Notes: generated by a model not told the origin, from the letters alone. 64,000 nucleotides of DNA from Candidatus Neoehrlichia procyonis str. RAC413 (GCF_000964795.1 NZ_LANX01000001.1:682001-746000), one strand, 5' to 3'; shown: positions 20,684 to 30,648, numbered from the stretch's first letter. A program made the numbers and translations.

Positions 20684-21044
20684 ATGATGAATAGTAACCC
20701 TAAAATAAAAAATAATCATAGGTAAGATATTACGATAAATCTTATAAAAAAGTACATAATACTGAACCTAAAATGATAACTGCTAAAACATCTAATAACA
20801 CCTCTTTTTCAGAAAAAGATTCACAGGACAGCTATTTTTATAATAGTGATAAAGAAACCGTAAATAATAAATTTAAATATTTGTACAATATTGCAAAATA
20901 CAATAACAATGACATACATAACTATATCTGAATAATGGTGGTAATAGATATACTAATAATAAACAAGCAAAAGAAATACACATAAAGGTATATAATCTCT
21001 TTAATAAAGCACTTTTTGCTTTCTTTTTTTGTAGCATTAACTAA
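20684..21044 (+). pseudogene. Possible frameshifted gene remnant
   Basis: Three short frames follow each other on one strand. The first starts at ATG 20684 and stops at 20725. The second is open from 20726 to TGA 20931, with ATG 20773 and peptide MITAKTSNNTSFSEKDSQDS. The third is open from 20928 to TAA 21044 and includes NGGNRYTNNKQAKEIHIKVY. Each is Asn/Ser/Lys-rich in a way that resembles Ehrlichia coding sequence more than its flanks. I infer a decayed orphan gene of about 115 codons with two frameshifts. Alternatives are chance or one real short gene at 20773-20931. No family is recognised. Confidence 0.35.
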
Positions 21045-21329
21045 TTCCCTTCTACCAGCAAAAAACAGTTTACCAAACATAAGAAAACAAACTAATTACC
21101 TAAAACATCTATAACACGTATTAAATACTTCAAATAAATCTAATTACAACCATATATTTTATATAAGCAACTTATAATTCATTTTATACTCAAAATTTCT
21201 TTTATAAGTCTACGAATAGTTAATTTTACCATCATTAACAATCCATATACCTATATTACATAAAATTATTGACATAATATCGTAAAAATCTTTATAATAG
21301 TACTATTATTATTGATTATATATAAAAAT

Positions 21330-21752
21330 ATGCTGTCTACTTCACCCGCTAGGTTTGATTATAACAAGTGTGAATCTCCTGATGCTGATATGTACATAAG
21401 AGAACCTGAACATTATGATTTCAAATTAAGTAATGTAGAGTCTCAGTCAAATACTATGCCTTATATAGCAGGTTTTCTTACCAGCATGCAAGATGAATAT
21501 CAATCATACTCATCTTCTTATAACGATAATCAATATCAAGAATATAACGAAGATATGTTAACTCATGCAAAAACAAGTTATCATCCATTTACACATGAAA
21601 AATTAGACAATGATCATAATCTTCCAGCCCCCAATACACATCATGACAAAATAGAAAAACAACCTCCCACTATGCTCAACAATTGTATTACTGTTGTTAG
21701 ACAAAAAGTAGATATAGAATTCATAAGAAATTGTATATCCACAACAAAATAA
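21330..21752 (+). CDS. Orphan protein, Tyr/Ser/Asn/Asp-rich, unknown function
   Basis: I do not recognise this 140-aa protein. The frame extends to a TTG at 21312, but ATG 21330 is the more likely start. It has no signal peptide or membrane segment. The middle (about residues 52-75) is a low-complexity, acidic, tyrosine-rich stretch (DEYQSYSSSYNDNQYQEYNE), followed by a His/Pro/Asp-rich part, so most of it is probably disordered. The last 25 residues (NNCITVVRQKVDIEFIRNCI) look more ordered. Codon and amino-acid use are those of a real Ehrlichia gene. Tyrosines in acidic context would suit a secreted, host-phosphorylated effector, but that is speculation. It sits between a gene remnant and the M16 protease. 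Confidence 0.65.
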   Translation: MLSTSPARFDYNKCESPDADMYIREPEHYDFKLSNVESQSNTMPYIAGFLTSMQDEYQSYSSSYNDNQYQEYNEDMLTHAKTSYHPFTHEKLDNDHNLPAPNTHHDKIEKQPPTMLNNCITVVRQKVDIEFIRNCISTTK

Positions 21753-22267
21753 CAAGGATTATTCCTTTGTATTTTTATGTTAAATAAACAAAAAAGATAT
21801 AAAAATATGCTACGGTAAGCCTTGCACCAAATTATATTCTAATTTATTACAAAAGTCTTTATTTTCATAATTAAATTTACAATAAAGGTTTTTCTTCATT
21901 TCTTAAATTACGCGCTTTACCACACAAGTTACAATAACGTTAAATAACTATAATTACATTAACATATAACTTTATACGAGTAATATCATAATAAAAATAG
22001 TACTACCCTTTCTAGTATATAACAATAAGTTTATAGTTTTTCCTTAAAAATACCTCATTAATTCAGTATTATCATATATATAATAATGTACCTTAAATAA
22101 TATAAACCTAACTATAAAGTAGCTACCAAATCTCATGATACTTATACATAAAGTATTGTAAGGATTGAAAAAAATTAATTTTTTATATAATTATATTATA
22201 ACAACTTTACATTTGTACTTACATTACGTTAGTATAATACCATTGAAATTTATAATTTAAAAAATGA
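21753..22267. other. Intergenic region before M16 protease gene
   Basis: About 515 AT-rich bases. A weak hairpin (AAGGA/TCCTT around TTAT, 21753-21766) lies just after the orphan stop and is followed by a short T-rich stretch; it may serve as a terminator. A TATAAT-like sequence near 22233 may belong to the next gene's promoter. Confidence 0.4.
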
Positions 22268-23536
22268 ATGGCAGTCACACCACAAGTTACACAACTAAAA
22301 AATAATTTTTCTGTTATCACAAAACAAATTAAAGATGTACATTCTGTTGCCATTAACATTTGGGTTAATGTTGGCAGTAGGTACGAAACTTTAAATAAAA
22401 TAGGAATATCACATTTTCTAGAACATATGGCCTTTAAAGGAACAAATACAAGAAGTGCTCTTGATATTGCTAAAGCTTTTGATCAAATAGGAGGAAACTT
22501 TAACGCTCATACAGACAGAGAACATACTGTATATCACGTTAAAGTGCTAAAAAAAGATATCAACATTGCAATTGAAATTTTAGCTGATATCATAATCAAT
22601 TCACAATTTCCAGAAGAAGAAATTGAACGAGAAAAAGGAGTAGTATTACAAGAAATACATCAAACATACGATTCCCCAAGTAGCATAATTTTTGACAAAT
22701 ATATGGAAGTTGCTTTTAGTAATCAAATATTCGGGCAGTCAATTTTAGGATCAGAAAAATCAGTTCAAAGTTTTTCTAAAGCAGATATTAGCAATTATAT
22801 GAGTAAACATTATAATGGCGATAACATGCTTATGTCTGTAGCAGGAGATGTGTCTCATGATGAAGTAGTCAAGCTTTCCAGTGATTTCTTACAAGTCGCT
22901 AAATCACAACGTTCTAATATAGCACCATCAGTTTATACAGGAGGGCAATATCTAGAAAAAAAGGATTTAGAGCAAGTAAATCTACTTATTGGATTCCCAG
23001 GAGTTTCATATAAAGATAATAAATTTTATACCATGCAAGTTTTAGATGCTATAATAGGTGGAAGCATGTCTTCAAGGCTTTTTCAAGAAATAAGAGAAAA
23101 ACTTGGCCTTGTTTATAATATATCGTCATTTAATTCAAGTTACAGTGATAATGGACTTTTTTCTATATATGCAGCAACAGATAAACATAATTTACAAAAG
23201 CTAATTACTGCCATTACATCCGAAATTAAAAAAGCAGCTATTGATATTTCCGAAGAAGAAATACAAAGATCAAAAAATAAGCTTATATCTGAGATTTTAA
23301 TGTCAAGAGAAAGCACAGCTGCATATGCAGATTCTTTAGGTTATTATTATTCTCACTATAACCGGTATATATCAAAGTCAGAAATTATAGAGCATATTAA
23401 TTCAGTCAATATTGGTCAAGTACAATCAGCTATTAACTTATTATTACAAAACCACAAAAAAATTACTCTAGCAGCAATAGGAGAAATAGAATATTTACCA
23501 AGTTATCATGATATATCTTTAATGCTTAAGCCATAA
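22268..23536 (+). CDS. M16 family zinc peptidase (processing-peptidase-like)
   Basis: A 422-aa metalloprotease related to mitochondrial processing peptidase beta and bacterial PqqL/YmxG. The inverted zinc motif HxxEH is intact at His49, Glu52 and His53 in SHFLEHMAFKGT, and the distal Glu is in EREKGVVLQEIHQTYDSPS near residues 121-139. The C-terminal inactive M16 domain holds GGSMSSRLFQEIREKLGLVY near 260-279. An ATG at 22264 in another frame lies just before the chosen ATG 22268. No signal peptide is obvious. It may degrade or process short peptides; the substrate is unknown. Confidence 0.92.
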   Translation: MAVTPQVTQLKNNFSVITKQIKDVHSVAINIWVNVGSRYETLNKIGISHFLEHMAFKGTNTRSALDIAKAFDQIGGNFNAHTDREHTVYHVKVLKKDINIAIEILADIIINSQFPEEEIEREKGVVLQEIHQTYDSPSSIIFDKYMEVAFSNQIFGQSILGSEKSVQSFSKADISNYMSKHYNGDNMLMSVAGDVSHDEVVKLSSDFLQVAKSQRSNIAPSVYTGGQYLEKKDLEQVNLLIGFPGVSYKDNKFYTMQVLDAIIGGSMSSRLFQEIREKLGLVYNISSFNSSYSDNGLFSIYAATDKHNLQKLITAITSEIKKAAIDISEEEIQRSKNKLISEILMSRESTAAYADSLGYYYSHYNRYISKSEIIEHINSVNIGQVQSAINLLLQNHKKITLAAIGEIEYLPSYHDISLMLKP

Positions 23537-23656
23537 AAGTAGCATATTTTTAACAAATAATACTGTAACATTGAAGTAGTAAAAACCTACTAAGCAGCAT
23601 TAATATATTTACATTGATATATAATCACAGTTGATGTATACACATAACACAAATCT

Positions 23657-24361
23657 CTATTGAGCTTTTACAGAATAATTAGGATTCATTATAATCACTT
23701 CATCAATCGTTCTAGAAAAACTTTCAAAATCATGAGCTTTGTCATACTTTTTTCCATTAATGAAAAAAGTAGGTGTTGCCGTAACTTGCAGCTTACTACT
23801 TGCTAGAAGCTTACTTTGAATAATATAATCCATCATAGATTCATCATTAATACACCGACTAAATCTCTCATCTGGTATATTACTAATTTTAGCAATATTA
23901 GAAAGAAGACCAAGATCCTTATAACTGCTTATTAAGGATTCAATAGAGCTAAAAACAGCTTTACTATAGGTAAAAAAACTTATATTATTGTCATAGCATA
24001 GCCCTAGCATCGCTGCTTTTAATGAAACATAATCCAATGGAAAGCTTCTATATATATACAACAACTTACCTGTCTTTATATATTTATCTTCTATTTTTGG
24101 TAAAACGTTTAAAGTAAAGCTTGCACAATGCATACACGAAAAGGATGCGTATTCTATCATTATGACAGGAGCCTTTTTATTTCCTAAGAACCTATCATAT
24201 GGCATCAACCCCAATAACTCTTCAGCTGTAGTATCATCTTTTAATTTTACTAACTCATCGGCATAATGCATCACAGAAGAAACACTATCACCGTTTGCAT
24301 CATAATACTTACAATAAGCTAACATAAAAACTAATATTACAATATTTCTTAAGTAACGCAT
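23657..24361 (-). CDS. DsbA-family thiol-disulfide oxidoreductase
   Basis: A periplasmic thioredoxin-fold protein that probably introduces or isomerises disulfides in envelope proteins. I chose ATG 24361 (MRYLRN) over the longer TTG-initiated frame because it gives a normal signal sequence of about 17 hydrophobic residues. The mature protein has the EYASFSCMHCASF active site, with Cys76 and Cys79 in this numbering, and the cis-proline region VTATPTFFINGKKYDKAHDFESF near the C-terminus, typical of DsbA/DsbG-like Thioredoxin_4 proteins. Length (234 aa) fits. Whether it is the main DsbA or a paralogue cannot be told from here. Confidence 0.87.
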   Translation of the reverse strand: MRYLRNIVILVFMLAYCKYYDANGDSVSSVMHYADELVKLKDDTTAEELLGLMPYDRFLGNKKAPVIMIEYASFSCMHCASFTLNVLPKIEDKYIKTGKLLYIYRSFPLDYVSLKAAMLGLCYDNNISFFTYSKAVFSSIESLISSYKDLGLLSNIAKISNIPDERFSRCINDESMMDYIIQSKLLASSKLQVTATPTFFINGKKYDKAHDFESFSRTIDEVIIMNPNYSVKAQ

Positions 24362-24856
24362 ATACCCATAACCAACTATGAAAAGTAAAACCCATTGTAC
24401 CAAACAAATAATATTTTTCAATATCAACTTATTTAGCTATATTTATTATACTTACGCTACTAACAGACCTGCTTTTAAAAAAAACTTACAACTTTGCAAG
24501 TATGCTTTAATCTGTAATAAACTATGAAATAGGAAACTTTGCTTTTGCAAAAAACAAATATTACTTCACTGCTAAAATCTATTATTAAATACAAAACTTA
24601 TAACAAAAAAGTTTGATAATAATTTTATATACATGCTATATATTAATTACTTCTTATTCTCTTTCTTTAAATAGTTTCTTCATATATCCTAAATAACAAA
24701 TGAAATACCCTTCCCCCAAATTATGGTAAAACATGAACATTACTATTCATTTCATTAACATTACCATTCATTTCATTAAAACTAACTTATATTTAGAAAA
24801 TAATCCATTAACTAAGTTGCTAATTAGAAGATTACTTTCCGATTTTTACCAGCATT
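24362..24856. other. Intergenic region between dsbA-like gene and secB
   Basis: AT-rich, no gene seen. A short direct repeat (TTCATTTCATTAA, near 24748-24760 and 24767-24779) occurs here. Confidence 0.4.
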
Positions 24857-25363
24857 TTAGTTAAGGTTCGCATTATTAGAATTAGAATGTGGCTGATCAT
24901 TTGCCAATTGATGTTCATACATTGCTTTAAAATCAATCACATCAAGCATTAAAGGAGGGAACCCACCAGAAGCAGTTACTCTAGCTATAATTTCTCTAGC
25001 AAATGGAAATATTATACTTGGAGCCACAACTAAAAGCATTTCTTTAATAAAACTCTCCTCATATTGTTTATCCTCTAATTTCTCAAGAAGAAACACACCA
25101 CAATATTTCAGTTCACACATAAAAGCAGCAGTTTTTTCCACTTTAGCTTCTACATTTATTTGTAACATTACTTCATAAAAATCGCCTTCGGGCTTAGTAT
25201 TTTCATCATCTTCTTTAACTGGAAGAGTAACTGAACTAACATTAACAGATATGTTAATTGTAGGCGGCTTTTTGCTAATCATCAAAAAAATTTGAGGAGA
25301 ATTTACATTTTCAAATGACAAATCCTTTACGTACTGACCTTTTATCTTAATTTTAGGATACAT
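24857..25363 (-). CDS. secB: Protein-export chaperone SecB
   Basis: SecB is a tetrameric cytosolic chaperone that holds preproteins unfolded and delivers them to SecA. The sequence matches alphaproteobacterial SecB: the start [22 protein letters not shown], then NISVNVSSV and [14 protein letters not shown] in the beta-sheet core, and the conserved [36 protein letters not shown] block near residues 108-143. Length of 168 aa is normal. The acidic/polar tail after DFKAMYEHQ is also usual. It is transcribed away from the Tim44-like gene, with a shared upstream region of about 110 bases. Confidence 0.96.
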   Translation of the reverse strand: MYPKIKIKGQYVKDLSFENVNSPQIFLMISKKPPTINISVNVSSVTLPVKEDDENTKPEGDFYEVMLQINVEAKVEKTAAFMCELKYCGVFLLEKLEDKQYEESFIKEMLLVVAPSIIFPFAREIIARVTASGGFPPLMLDVIDFKAMYEHQLANDQPHSNSNNANLN

Positions 25364-25476
25364 AAAATTGACTCCATATAAAAAACTATATATAAAATTA
25401 ATTATTGATTAACGCTCACTAAACTATAATATAGTTAGTTATGCTTGTATATACTTATTAACAAAAGTTGGTGAAT

Positions 25477-26118
25477 ATGGTCGAATTAGCAATATATGCA
25501 TTTTTAGCAGCGTTTATTTTTTTTCGTTTATATAGTTCTGCAGGAAAAATTTCAACATCTAGCTTTCATAAAACTCACCTTAATCCTCAGAAAGAGCAGT
25601 ATAATATTGAAATAATCCGTGAAGATATTGCTTTAGAATCAATAATGGAAGGAAATATTAAAGATGCACAACCTATAATAGAAACTATAAAGAAAAAAAA
25701 CAAAGAATTCACATTACAGAATTTTATGGATGGTGCTGCAGCAGCATTTGAACTTATCATAAAAGCATATAATCAAGAAAATTCTGATGTACTTTCCACA
25801 CTATTAGATAGTAATTTATATAATATATTTACGCAGGAAATTCAAAATCGCAAAAATCTTGGTAATGTACATGAAGATGTAATTATATCAGTAATTTCAC
25901 AAAAGATAGTTGATATCAATTTGATACATAATACTGCTTATATAGCAGTTAAGTTCATCACTGAGCAAATCAATTTAATCAAGGATATAAACGGCAATAT
26001 AATTAGTGGTAGCACATCAAAGATAAATAAAGTTGAAGATATATGGCAATTTAAAAAGGATATTACATCTTTATCTACAAAATGGTACTTAACTTCTGTC
26101 AACTTTACTACTTCGTAA
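25477..26118 (+). CDS. Tim44-like domain protein
   Basis: An alphaproteobacterial homologue of the matrix-facing part of mitochondrial import protein Tim44. One N-terminal membrane helix (ELAIYAFLAAFIFFRLYS) anchors it; the C-terminal 150 residues form the Tim44/MBA1-like domain, with AAAAFELIIKAYNQENSDVLSTLL near residues 85-108 and a terminal WQFKKDITSLSTKWYLTSV strand pair. I chose ATG 25477; the frame opens at TTG 25468 and a GTG lies at 25471. It diverges from secB. In bacteria the family is linked to membrane-protein handling or respiratory-complex assembly, but the role is not settled. Confidence 0.87.
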   Translation: MVELAIYAFLAAFIFFRLYSSAGKISTSSFHKTHLNPQKEQYNIEIIREDIALESIMEGNIKDAQPIIETIKKKNKEFTLQNFMDGAAAAFELIIKAYNQENSDVLSTLLDSNLYNIFTQEIQNRKNLGNVHEDVIISVISQKIVDINLIHNTAYIAVKFITEQINLIKDINGNIISGSTSKINKVEDIWQFKKDITSLSTKWYLTSVNFTTS

Positions 26119-26604
26119 TATGTATATTCGCATAAGATAATATTTGTATTTACGCAAGCACATGATTTAATCAATAATCATTCACTAAGCAAGAGTTTTG
26201 ATAAAATGTAGTTACTTTTCTATAATTTCAACATAGCACTCAATATTCTCTCTAGTTTGGATCCAATAATAAAACACCACGCACATTCTTAAGAAAATGA
26301 TAAATTTATTTTTGCCACATAACCATAGCTACAATTACATTTGTGTTTACAAGTGATTATCAAAAAAGCACCACTATTACATCAAAAAGTTTTTTTTCAT
26401 TACGATGTTTTATTAAAATAAACCATAACATCTTATGGTTAATCCAATAGATACAACCAATCCATACTTCAAATACACCTCCCCCCACCCTTATAAAAAG
26501 TAATTTCTATCAATTTTCATTCCTATAGCACGTATTAGTCAGACAATTACATTTGTGCTTATATAAAAAAGATAACTTTCCTACTACTTCTATTAAAAAG
26601 TTTT
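26119..26604. other. Intergenic region with decayed duplicate of MFS 3' end
   Basis: Contains a degenerate copy of the adjoining transporter tail (listed separately) and a C-rich patch (CCTCCCCCCACCC) near 26478-26490. No intact gene. Confidence 0.6.
26332..26459 (-). pseudogene. Degenerate duplicate of the MFS transporter 3' end and its flank
   Basis: The stretch 26332-26459 matches 26543-26687 with many substitutions and indels. Shared pieces in order are ACAATTACATTTGTG, AAAAAGTTTTTT, TTCATTAC-ATGTTTTAT and AATCCAATAG-TA-AACCA. The second location is the 3' end and downstream flank of the intact transporter gene, so this is a tandem partial duplication that has decayed. Confidence 0.72.
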
Positions 26605-27822
26605 TTATACATACTTATCTTTTTCATTACAATGTTTTATCCAAATGAACCCTATCATCCCTATAATTAATCCAATAGGTATAACCATAAGTGCTTTAAC
26701 CAACACACTAACATCATAAACTGCAACATTTTCTACTATTTTTCCATCCCAGTATAAATTCACAATAAATGATATAATTGTATGAAATATATAGCCAAAA
26801 CACATTACTACCATATTAGAAATAGCAGCTGTTAAAGCTACAGATTTCTTATCTACACACGCAATTGCTTGGCACGTTGCTAAAACTTGATATGCAGAAC
26901 AAAACCCTATCGCTAAAAATAATACAAAAATATATAATACACCTTTACATCCTGCAAACATAGTCAATAAAGATACACACATTATTGCAGCACAAAAAAT
27001 AATCATATTCCAAGCATTAAAAGATTTTTCTAACATGTAAGGAAGTACAAAAGATCCTATACACATACCAAAAAATATAGCTGATGGTAACAACCTTGCA
27101 GGCTCAGAATCCATACCCACTGCTAACAAAAATGTTGTTGCCCATCCGTCAGCAAATCCTTCTAAAGGACCAACCATAAATCCACCAAACAAACTAATCA
27201 ATAGAACATTTTTATTGCATATTACTAACTTAAATTGGTTAACAACATTATTCTTTAATTCGCTAACATCACTAGAAATAACTGTAAAATACAACATAAT
27301 ACAAAATATAATCCCAACAGCAATTATTACTAAAAGTACGTTTATCCATCCATAATTATTTATCAAAGAAAATATTGGTAATCCACCATACATGGCACCT
27401 AATAAACCTATTATTACAGAGCATCCCACCATCCTTGCAAATGTATTAGAAAAATACATACTTGATATTTTAAACACTCCTAATGCTCCAACAGCAGAAC
27501 CAACTCCTACCATAATTCTCCCTATTTGTACAAATTTCCACGAATTAAATAATAACGGTATCATTCCAATAAATGTAAAAGCTACAAAAATAGGAATAAT
27601 TCTTTTAGGTCCATATTTATCCAGTAATATACCTACAGGAATATGTGCAATAGTATAACCTATATAATATAGCCCAGAAAATTGACCAAAAGCTAAAATA
27701 CCCACATTAAATTTATCCATTACAATACTAGAAACAACATTAGGTAATACCCTCAAAATATACTGATAGGCATAGAAAATTGAAATTAAAAACCAAGAAG
27801 CAAAATTCCTATCTAACATCAT
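26605..27822 (-). CDS. Major facilitator superfamily transporter
   Basis: A 405-aa integral membrane transporter with about 12 hydrophobic segments. The MFS signature between TM2 and TM3 reads GYTIAHIPVGILLDKYGPKRIIP at about residues 53-75 (the GxLaDrxGxkr pattern). The IGRIMVGVGSAVGALGVFKISSMYF stretch in TM4-5 suits a solute:proton symporter. The substrate cannot be read; the resemblance is to the Rickettsiales clade often annotated as nitrate/nitrite- or sugar-phosphate-type MFS. Such transporters bring host metabolites into intracellular bacteria. The gene is monocistronic, and its 3' end has been partly duplicated downstream. Confidence 0.86.
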   Translation of the reverse strand: MMLDRNFASWFLISIFYAYQYILRVLPNVVSSIVMDKFNVGILAFGQFSGLYYIGYTIAHIPVGILLDKYGPKRIIPIFVAFTFIGMIPLLFNSWKFVQIGRIMVGVGSAVGALGVFKISSMYFSNTFARMVGCSVIIGLLGAMYGGLPIFSLINNYGWINVLLVIIAVGIIFCIMLYFTVISSDVSELKNNVVNQFKLVICNKNVLLISLFGGFMVGPLEGFADGWATTFLLAVGMDSEPARLLPSAIFFGMCIGSFVLPYMLEKSFNAWNMIIFCAAIMCVSLLTMFAGCKGVLYIFVLFLAIGFCSAYQVLATCQAIACVDKKSVALTAAISNMVVMCFGYIFHTIISFIVNLYWDGKIVENVAVYDVSVLVKALMVIPIGLIIGMIGFIWIKHCNEKDKYV

Positions 27823-28313
27823 AATTATCTACTCTTTTAATTCATATATTATAAACTCATTCTGCCACTAATATTATCTATATTAATTCTAAATTCAATA
27901 TCCTTATATATAGAAATCTTAGTAATTTCCTTATATTAAAAAATTTCAACCTAAATAATCTACATAATGCTAATAATGATACTTCAAAATATGTATCATT
28001 TTTCAAAACTTATTTTATACCTATAGTTAAATATTCACTTACTTAAGTACACATTTTTTAACTAAATACAACATTTTACTTTCTATAGCTATACCGGCTA
28101 TAATACCCTTACAATTTTAATCAATATAATATACTGTACAACACTCAAATAAGTACAAAATCACCTCCTTAAATCAACATTATATTAATACCATCATGTC
28201 ATAAATATAATAATTACTTATTGCTTATATGAACTTACATGTTAACTATAGTACTTTGTTACGTTGCATAACTACCAATCATAATTATTTATTTACGTGA
28301 ATATATCAATACT
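27823..28313. other. Intergenic region between tmk and MFS gene
   Basis: About 490 AT-rich bases with no recognisable gene or RNA. Confidence 0.45.
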
Positions 28314-28931
28314 TTATCTATGCTCATTTATGTGAAATAACTTTACAATCTTATTATGTATTGAGTACACATCATCTTGCTCTGTATCTTCACATTTAAC
28401 AACACGACACCGCTTCAAATTTTCTTGAGCAATACATTGAAACCCATATCTTACATTTTTATAAAACTCAACATTCAAAGAATCATATCCATTACGATAA
28501 GCCCTTGATATGGATTTATTAATATCCATATCAATAATAAACGTAATATCAGGAAAAATATCCACAACTAAATTATTAAGGTACTTAACCAAACTTATTT
28601 GAATGCCATGTCCATAACATTGATATGCAACTGTTGAATCAATAAACCTATCACATATAACTATTTTACCACTTAATAAACTAGGTTTTATTACCTTAAC
28701 AAAATTCTCTTTACGCATAGCTATAAACAAAAGCAATTCCGTTGTTACATCAATTCTCTCGTCTGTAAAGCTTAGCAATAACTCACGTACAAGTTCATTG
28801 AAAGGAGTACCTCCAGGTTCTCTGGTAAGCACAACATTATCCTTTCCATATATATTTGACAAATACTGCAATAATAAACAAGATTGTGTTGTCTTTCCAC
28901 AACCATCTATTCCTTCAAAAGTAATAAACAT
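28314..28931 (-). CDS. tmk: Thymidylate kinase
   Basis: It phosphorylates dTMP to dTDP for DNA synthesis. I chose ATG 28931 (MFITFEGIDG) over the longer frame because the family begins right at this strand. The P-loop EGIDGCGKTT occupies residues 6-15, LTREPGGTPFNE is near 37-48, and the lid region DRFIDSTVAYQCYGHGI is near 93-109. The resulting 205-aa length is typical. It lies 13 bases after fabD on the same strand, so the two are probably cotranscribed. Confidence 0.95.
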   Translation of the reverse strand: MFITFEGIDGCGKTTQSCLLLQYLSNIYGKDNVVLTREPGGTPFNELVRELLLSFTDERIDVTTELLLFIAMRKENFVKVIKPSLLSGKIVICDRFIDSTVAYQCYGHGIQISLVKYLNNLVVDIFPDITFIIDMDINKSISRAYRNGYDSLNVEFYKNVRYGFQCIAQENLKRCRVVKCEDTEQDDVYSIHNKIVKLFHINEHR

Positions 28932-28944
28932 GTTTATATAAAAA

Positions 28945-29910
28945 TCATGTTGAAGTATCAGCAGTATCAAAATAATCAGACAATATGGTGTCTATACATT
29001 TCGTAGTATTAATACTAACACTATACACCGTATTATCAATTCTTTTTATTAAGTTTGATAACACATTACCTGCACCAACTTCTATAAAATGAGAATAACC
29101 GCGTTTTATCATGTACATTACACTTTCTCTCCATCGTACCTTACTGACAATCTGTCTTGCCAATAAATCTTTAATCATAGAGCAGTTAACATATTCACTT
29201 GCAGAAACGTTAGACACCACATTAATAGTAGGCATGTTAATATCAATACAATCAATAAAATTACTCACTTCTTTATAAGCAGAGTACATCAATGACGAAT
29301 GGAACGGACCACTTACTTGCAATTTTATAACCTTCTTAATATTTGTCCCCTTAATTAACTGACCTAAGCTATCTAAAGCGTTGTTAACTCCGCTCACAAC
29401 TACTTGTCCATTGCAATTATCATTTGCAATTTCACATATACCATAAGTTTTTGCAGCACGTACCACTGATTCCACTTCATCAATACTTCCACCTATTAAA
29501 GCTACCATTCCCCCATAACCACAAGCAACTGCTTCATGCATTGCTTTGCTTCTTACTTTTAAAAGCTGTACTGTAAATGGCAAACTAATAGCACCAGATG
29601 CACATAAAGCTGTATATTCACCAACTGAATGACCTGCCATATATTTTACTTTATCACTTAAATACAAACGTTTTCCTAAATTACTTTCAAGCGCACGCAA
29701 AATTGCCATTGACACCGTCATTAATGCTAATTGTGCATTTTCAGTAGACGTTAACTCCTCAGCTGGGCCTTCAAATATTATATTGGACAAACTTCTGCCT
29801 AATATCTCATCAACTTCATGAAAAACATCACGGGCAGCTATAAAATTATTATATATTTCTTTTCCCATACCTACAAACTGAGATCCTTGTCCGGGAAATA
29901 CAAATATCAT
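28945..29910 (-). CDS. fabD: Malonyl-CoA:ACP transacylase
   Basis: It transfers malonyl groups from CoA to acyl carrier protein, supplying extender units for fatty acid synthesis. Motifs seen are FVFPGQGSQFVGMG at the N-terminus, the nucleophile elbow GHSVGEYTALCASGA with the active Ser near residue 94, QLLKVRSKAMHEA, and VSGPFHSSLM near 198-207 with the catalytic His. The 321-aa length is normal. It is the upstream partner of tmk (13-base gap). Confidence 0.96.
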   Translation of the reverse strand: MIFVFPGQGSQFVGMGKEIYNNFIAARDVFHEVDEILGRSLSNIIFEGPAEELTSTENAQLALMTVSMAILRALESNLGKRLYLSDKVKYMAGHSVGEYTALCASGAISLPFTVQLLKVRSKAMHEAVACGYGGMVALIGGSIDEVESVVRAAKTYGICEIANDNCNGQVVVSGVNNALDSLGQLIKGTNIKKVIKLQVSGPFHSSLMYSAYKEVSNFIDCIDINMPTINVVSNVSASEYVNCSMIKDLLARQIVSKVRWRESVMYMIKRGYSHFIEVGAGNVLSNLIKRIDNTVYSVSINTTKCIDTILSDYFDTADTST

Positions 29911-30382
29911 AAATAATAGACTTGTTATTTACTAGTTATTAGTATAATCCGTACAAGCAACTCAGTCAAAACTAATTTACCAAAAAATAGTTATAATAAC
30001 TTCAAAGAATAAAAATAATATATGCTGTTTTCAATAAATGACTACCTTTACTCAGTAAGCTTATGATTATAGTCTTATATAGAACTATAGAATTAATAAC
30101 TACTCTACCATTTAGCATATCAGCAGCTAAATAAAGTTAACCTGCCAACTCACTAACAACAACATTAAAGTTAGTAAATAATAAAATACACGCTAAGAAT
30201 ATAGTGTTACCTAATATATTCATTCATACAACTACATTATAATCTTGGATTCACAATTCCAATTCAAAATACATAAAAACTCAGTGTCACATTTGACAAA
30301 AAAATAATACTAGTATAGTATAGTTCATTAGAAAATATTTGAATTAATAAATTATAAATTACGCAAATAGGTTAGATTTAAC
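29911..30382. other. Intergenic region between divergent fabD and rpmE
   Basis: AT-rich. It holds the rpmE promoter (listed separately) and presumably that of fabD, which I cannot place. Confidence 0.45.
30293..30319 (+). promoter_or_regulatory. Probable sigma-70 promoter of rpmE-nadK
   Basis: TTGACA at 30293-30298 and TATAGT at 30314-30319 are separated by 15 bases, about 60 bases upstream of the rpmE ATG. The -35 box is a perfect match and the spacing is slightly short. Confidence 0.55.
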
Positions 30383-30622
30383 ATGAAAAATGCAAAAGTT
30401 TTAAAAAGTGAAAGGCATCCAAAAACTTATCCTATATTAGTTGTTTTTACAGATGGAAGTGAGCAAACAATGCTGTCTACTATGGGAAAAGCAGATAAAG
30501 TTACTAAGATTCATCTTGAAACTGATCATTTTAATCATCCTGCATGGAACCCTGGACTAAGAGTTGCCGGTAAAAAAAATAGTAAAGCAGCTAAGTTCTT
30601 TAACAGATTTGGAGACTTATAA
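30383..30622 (+). CDS. rpmE: 50S ribosomal protein L31
   Basis: A small large-subunit ribosomal protein. The 79-aa sequence follows the alphaproteobacterial L31 pattern: a short basic start, then HPKTYPILVVFTDGSEQTMLSTMGKADKVTKIHLETDHFNHPAWNPGLR, and the terminal AKFFNRFGDL. It lacks the four zinc-binding cysteines, so it is the C-minus type. A TTGACA/TATAGT promoter lies upstream. nadK begins 26 bases after the stop. Confidence 0.93.
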   Translation: MKNAKVLKSERHPKTYPILVVFTDGSEQTMLSTMGKADKVTKIHLETDHFNHPAWNPGLRVAGKKNSKAAKFFNRFGDL

Positions 30623-30648
30623 GTTACATTACCTAATTGGTATTTTTA

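Noticed and set aside
23657..24427. Longer N-terminus for the DsbA-like protein from TTG 24427
   Set aside because: It would place a second hydrophobic stretch before a normal signal peptide; ATG 24361 gives the expected architecture.
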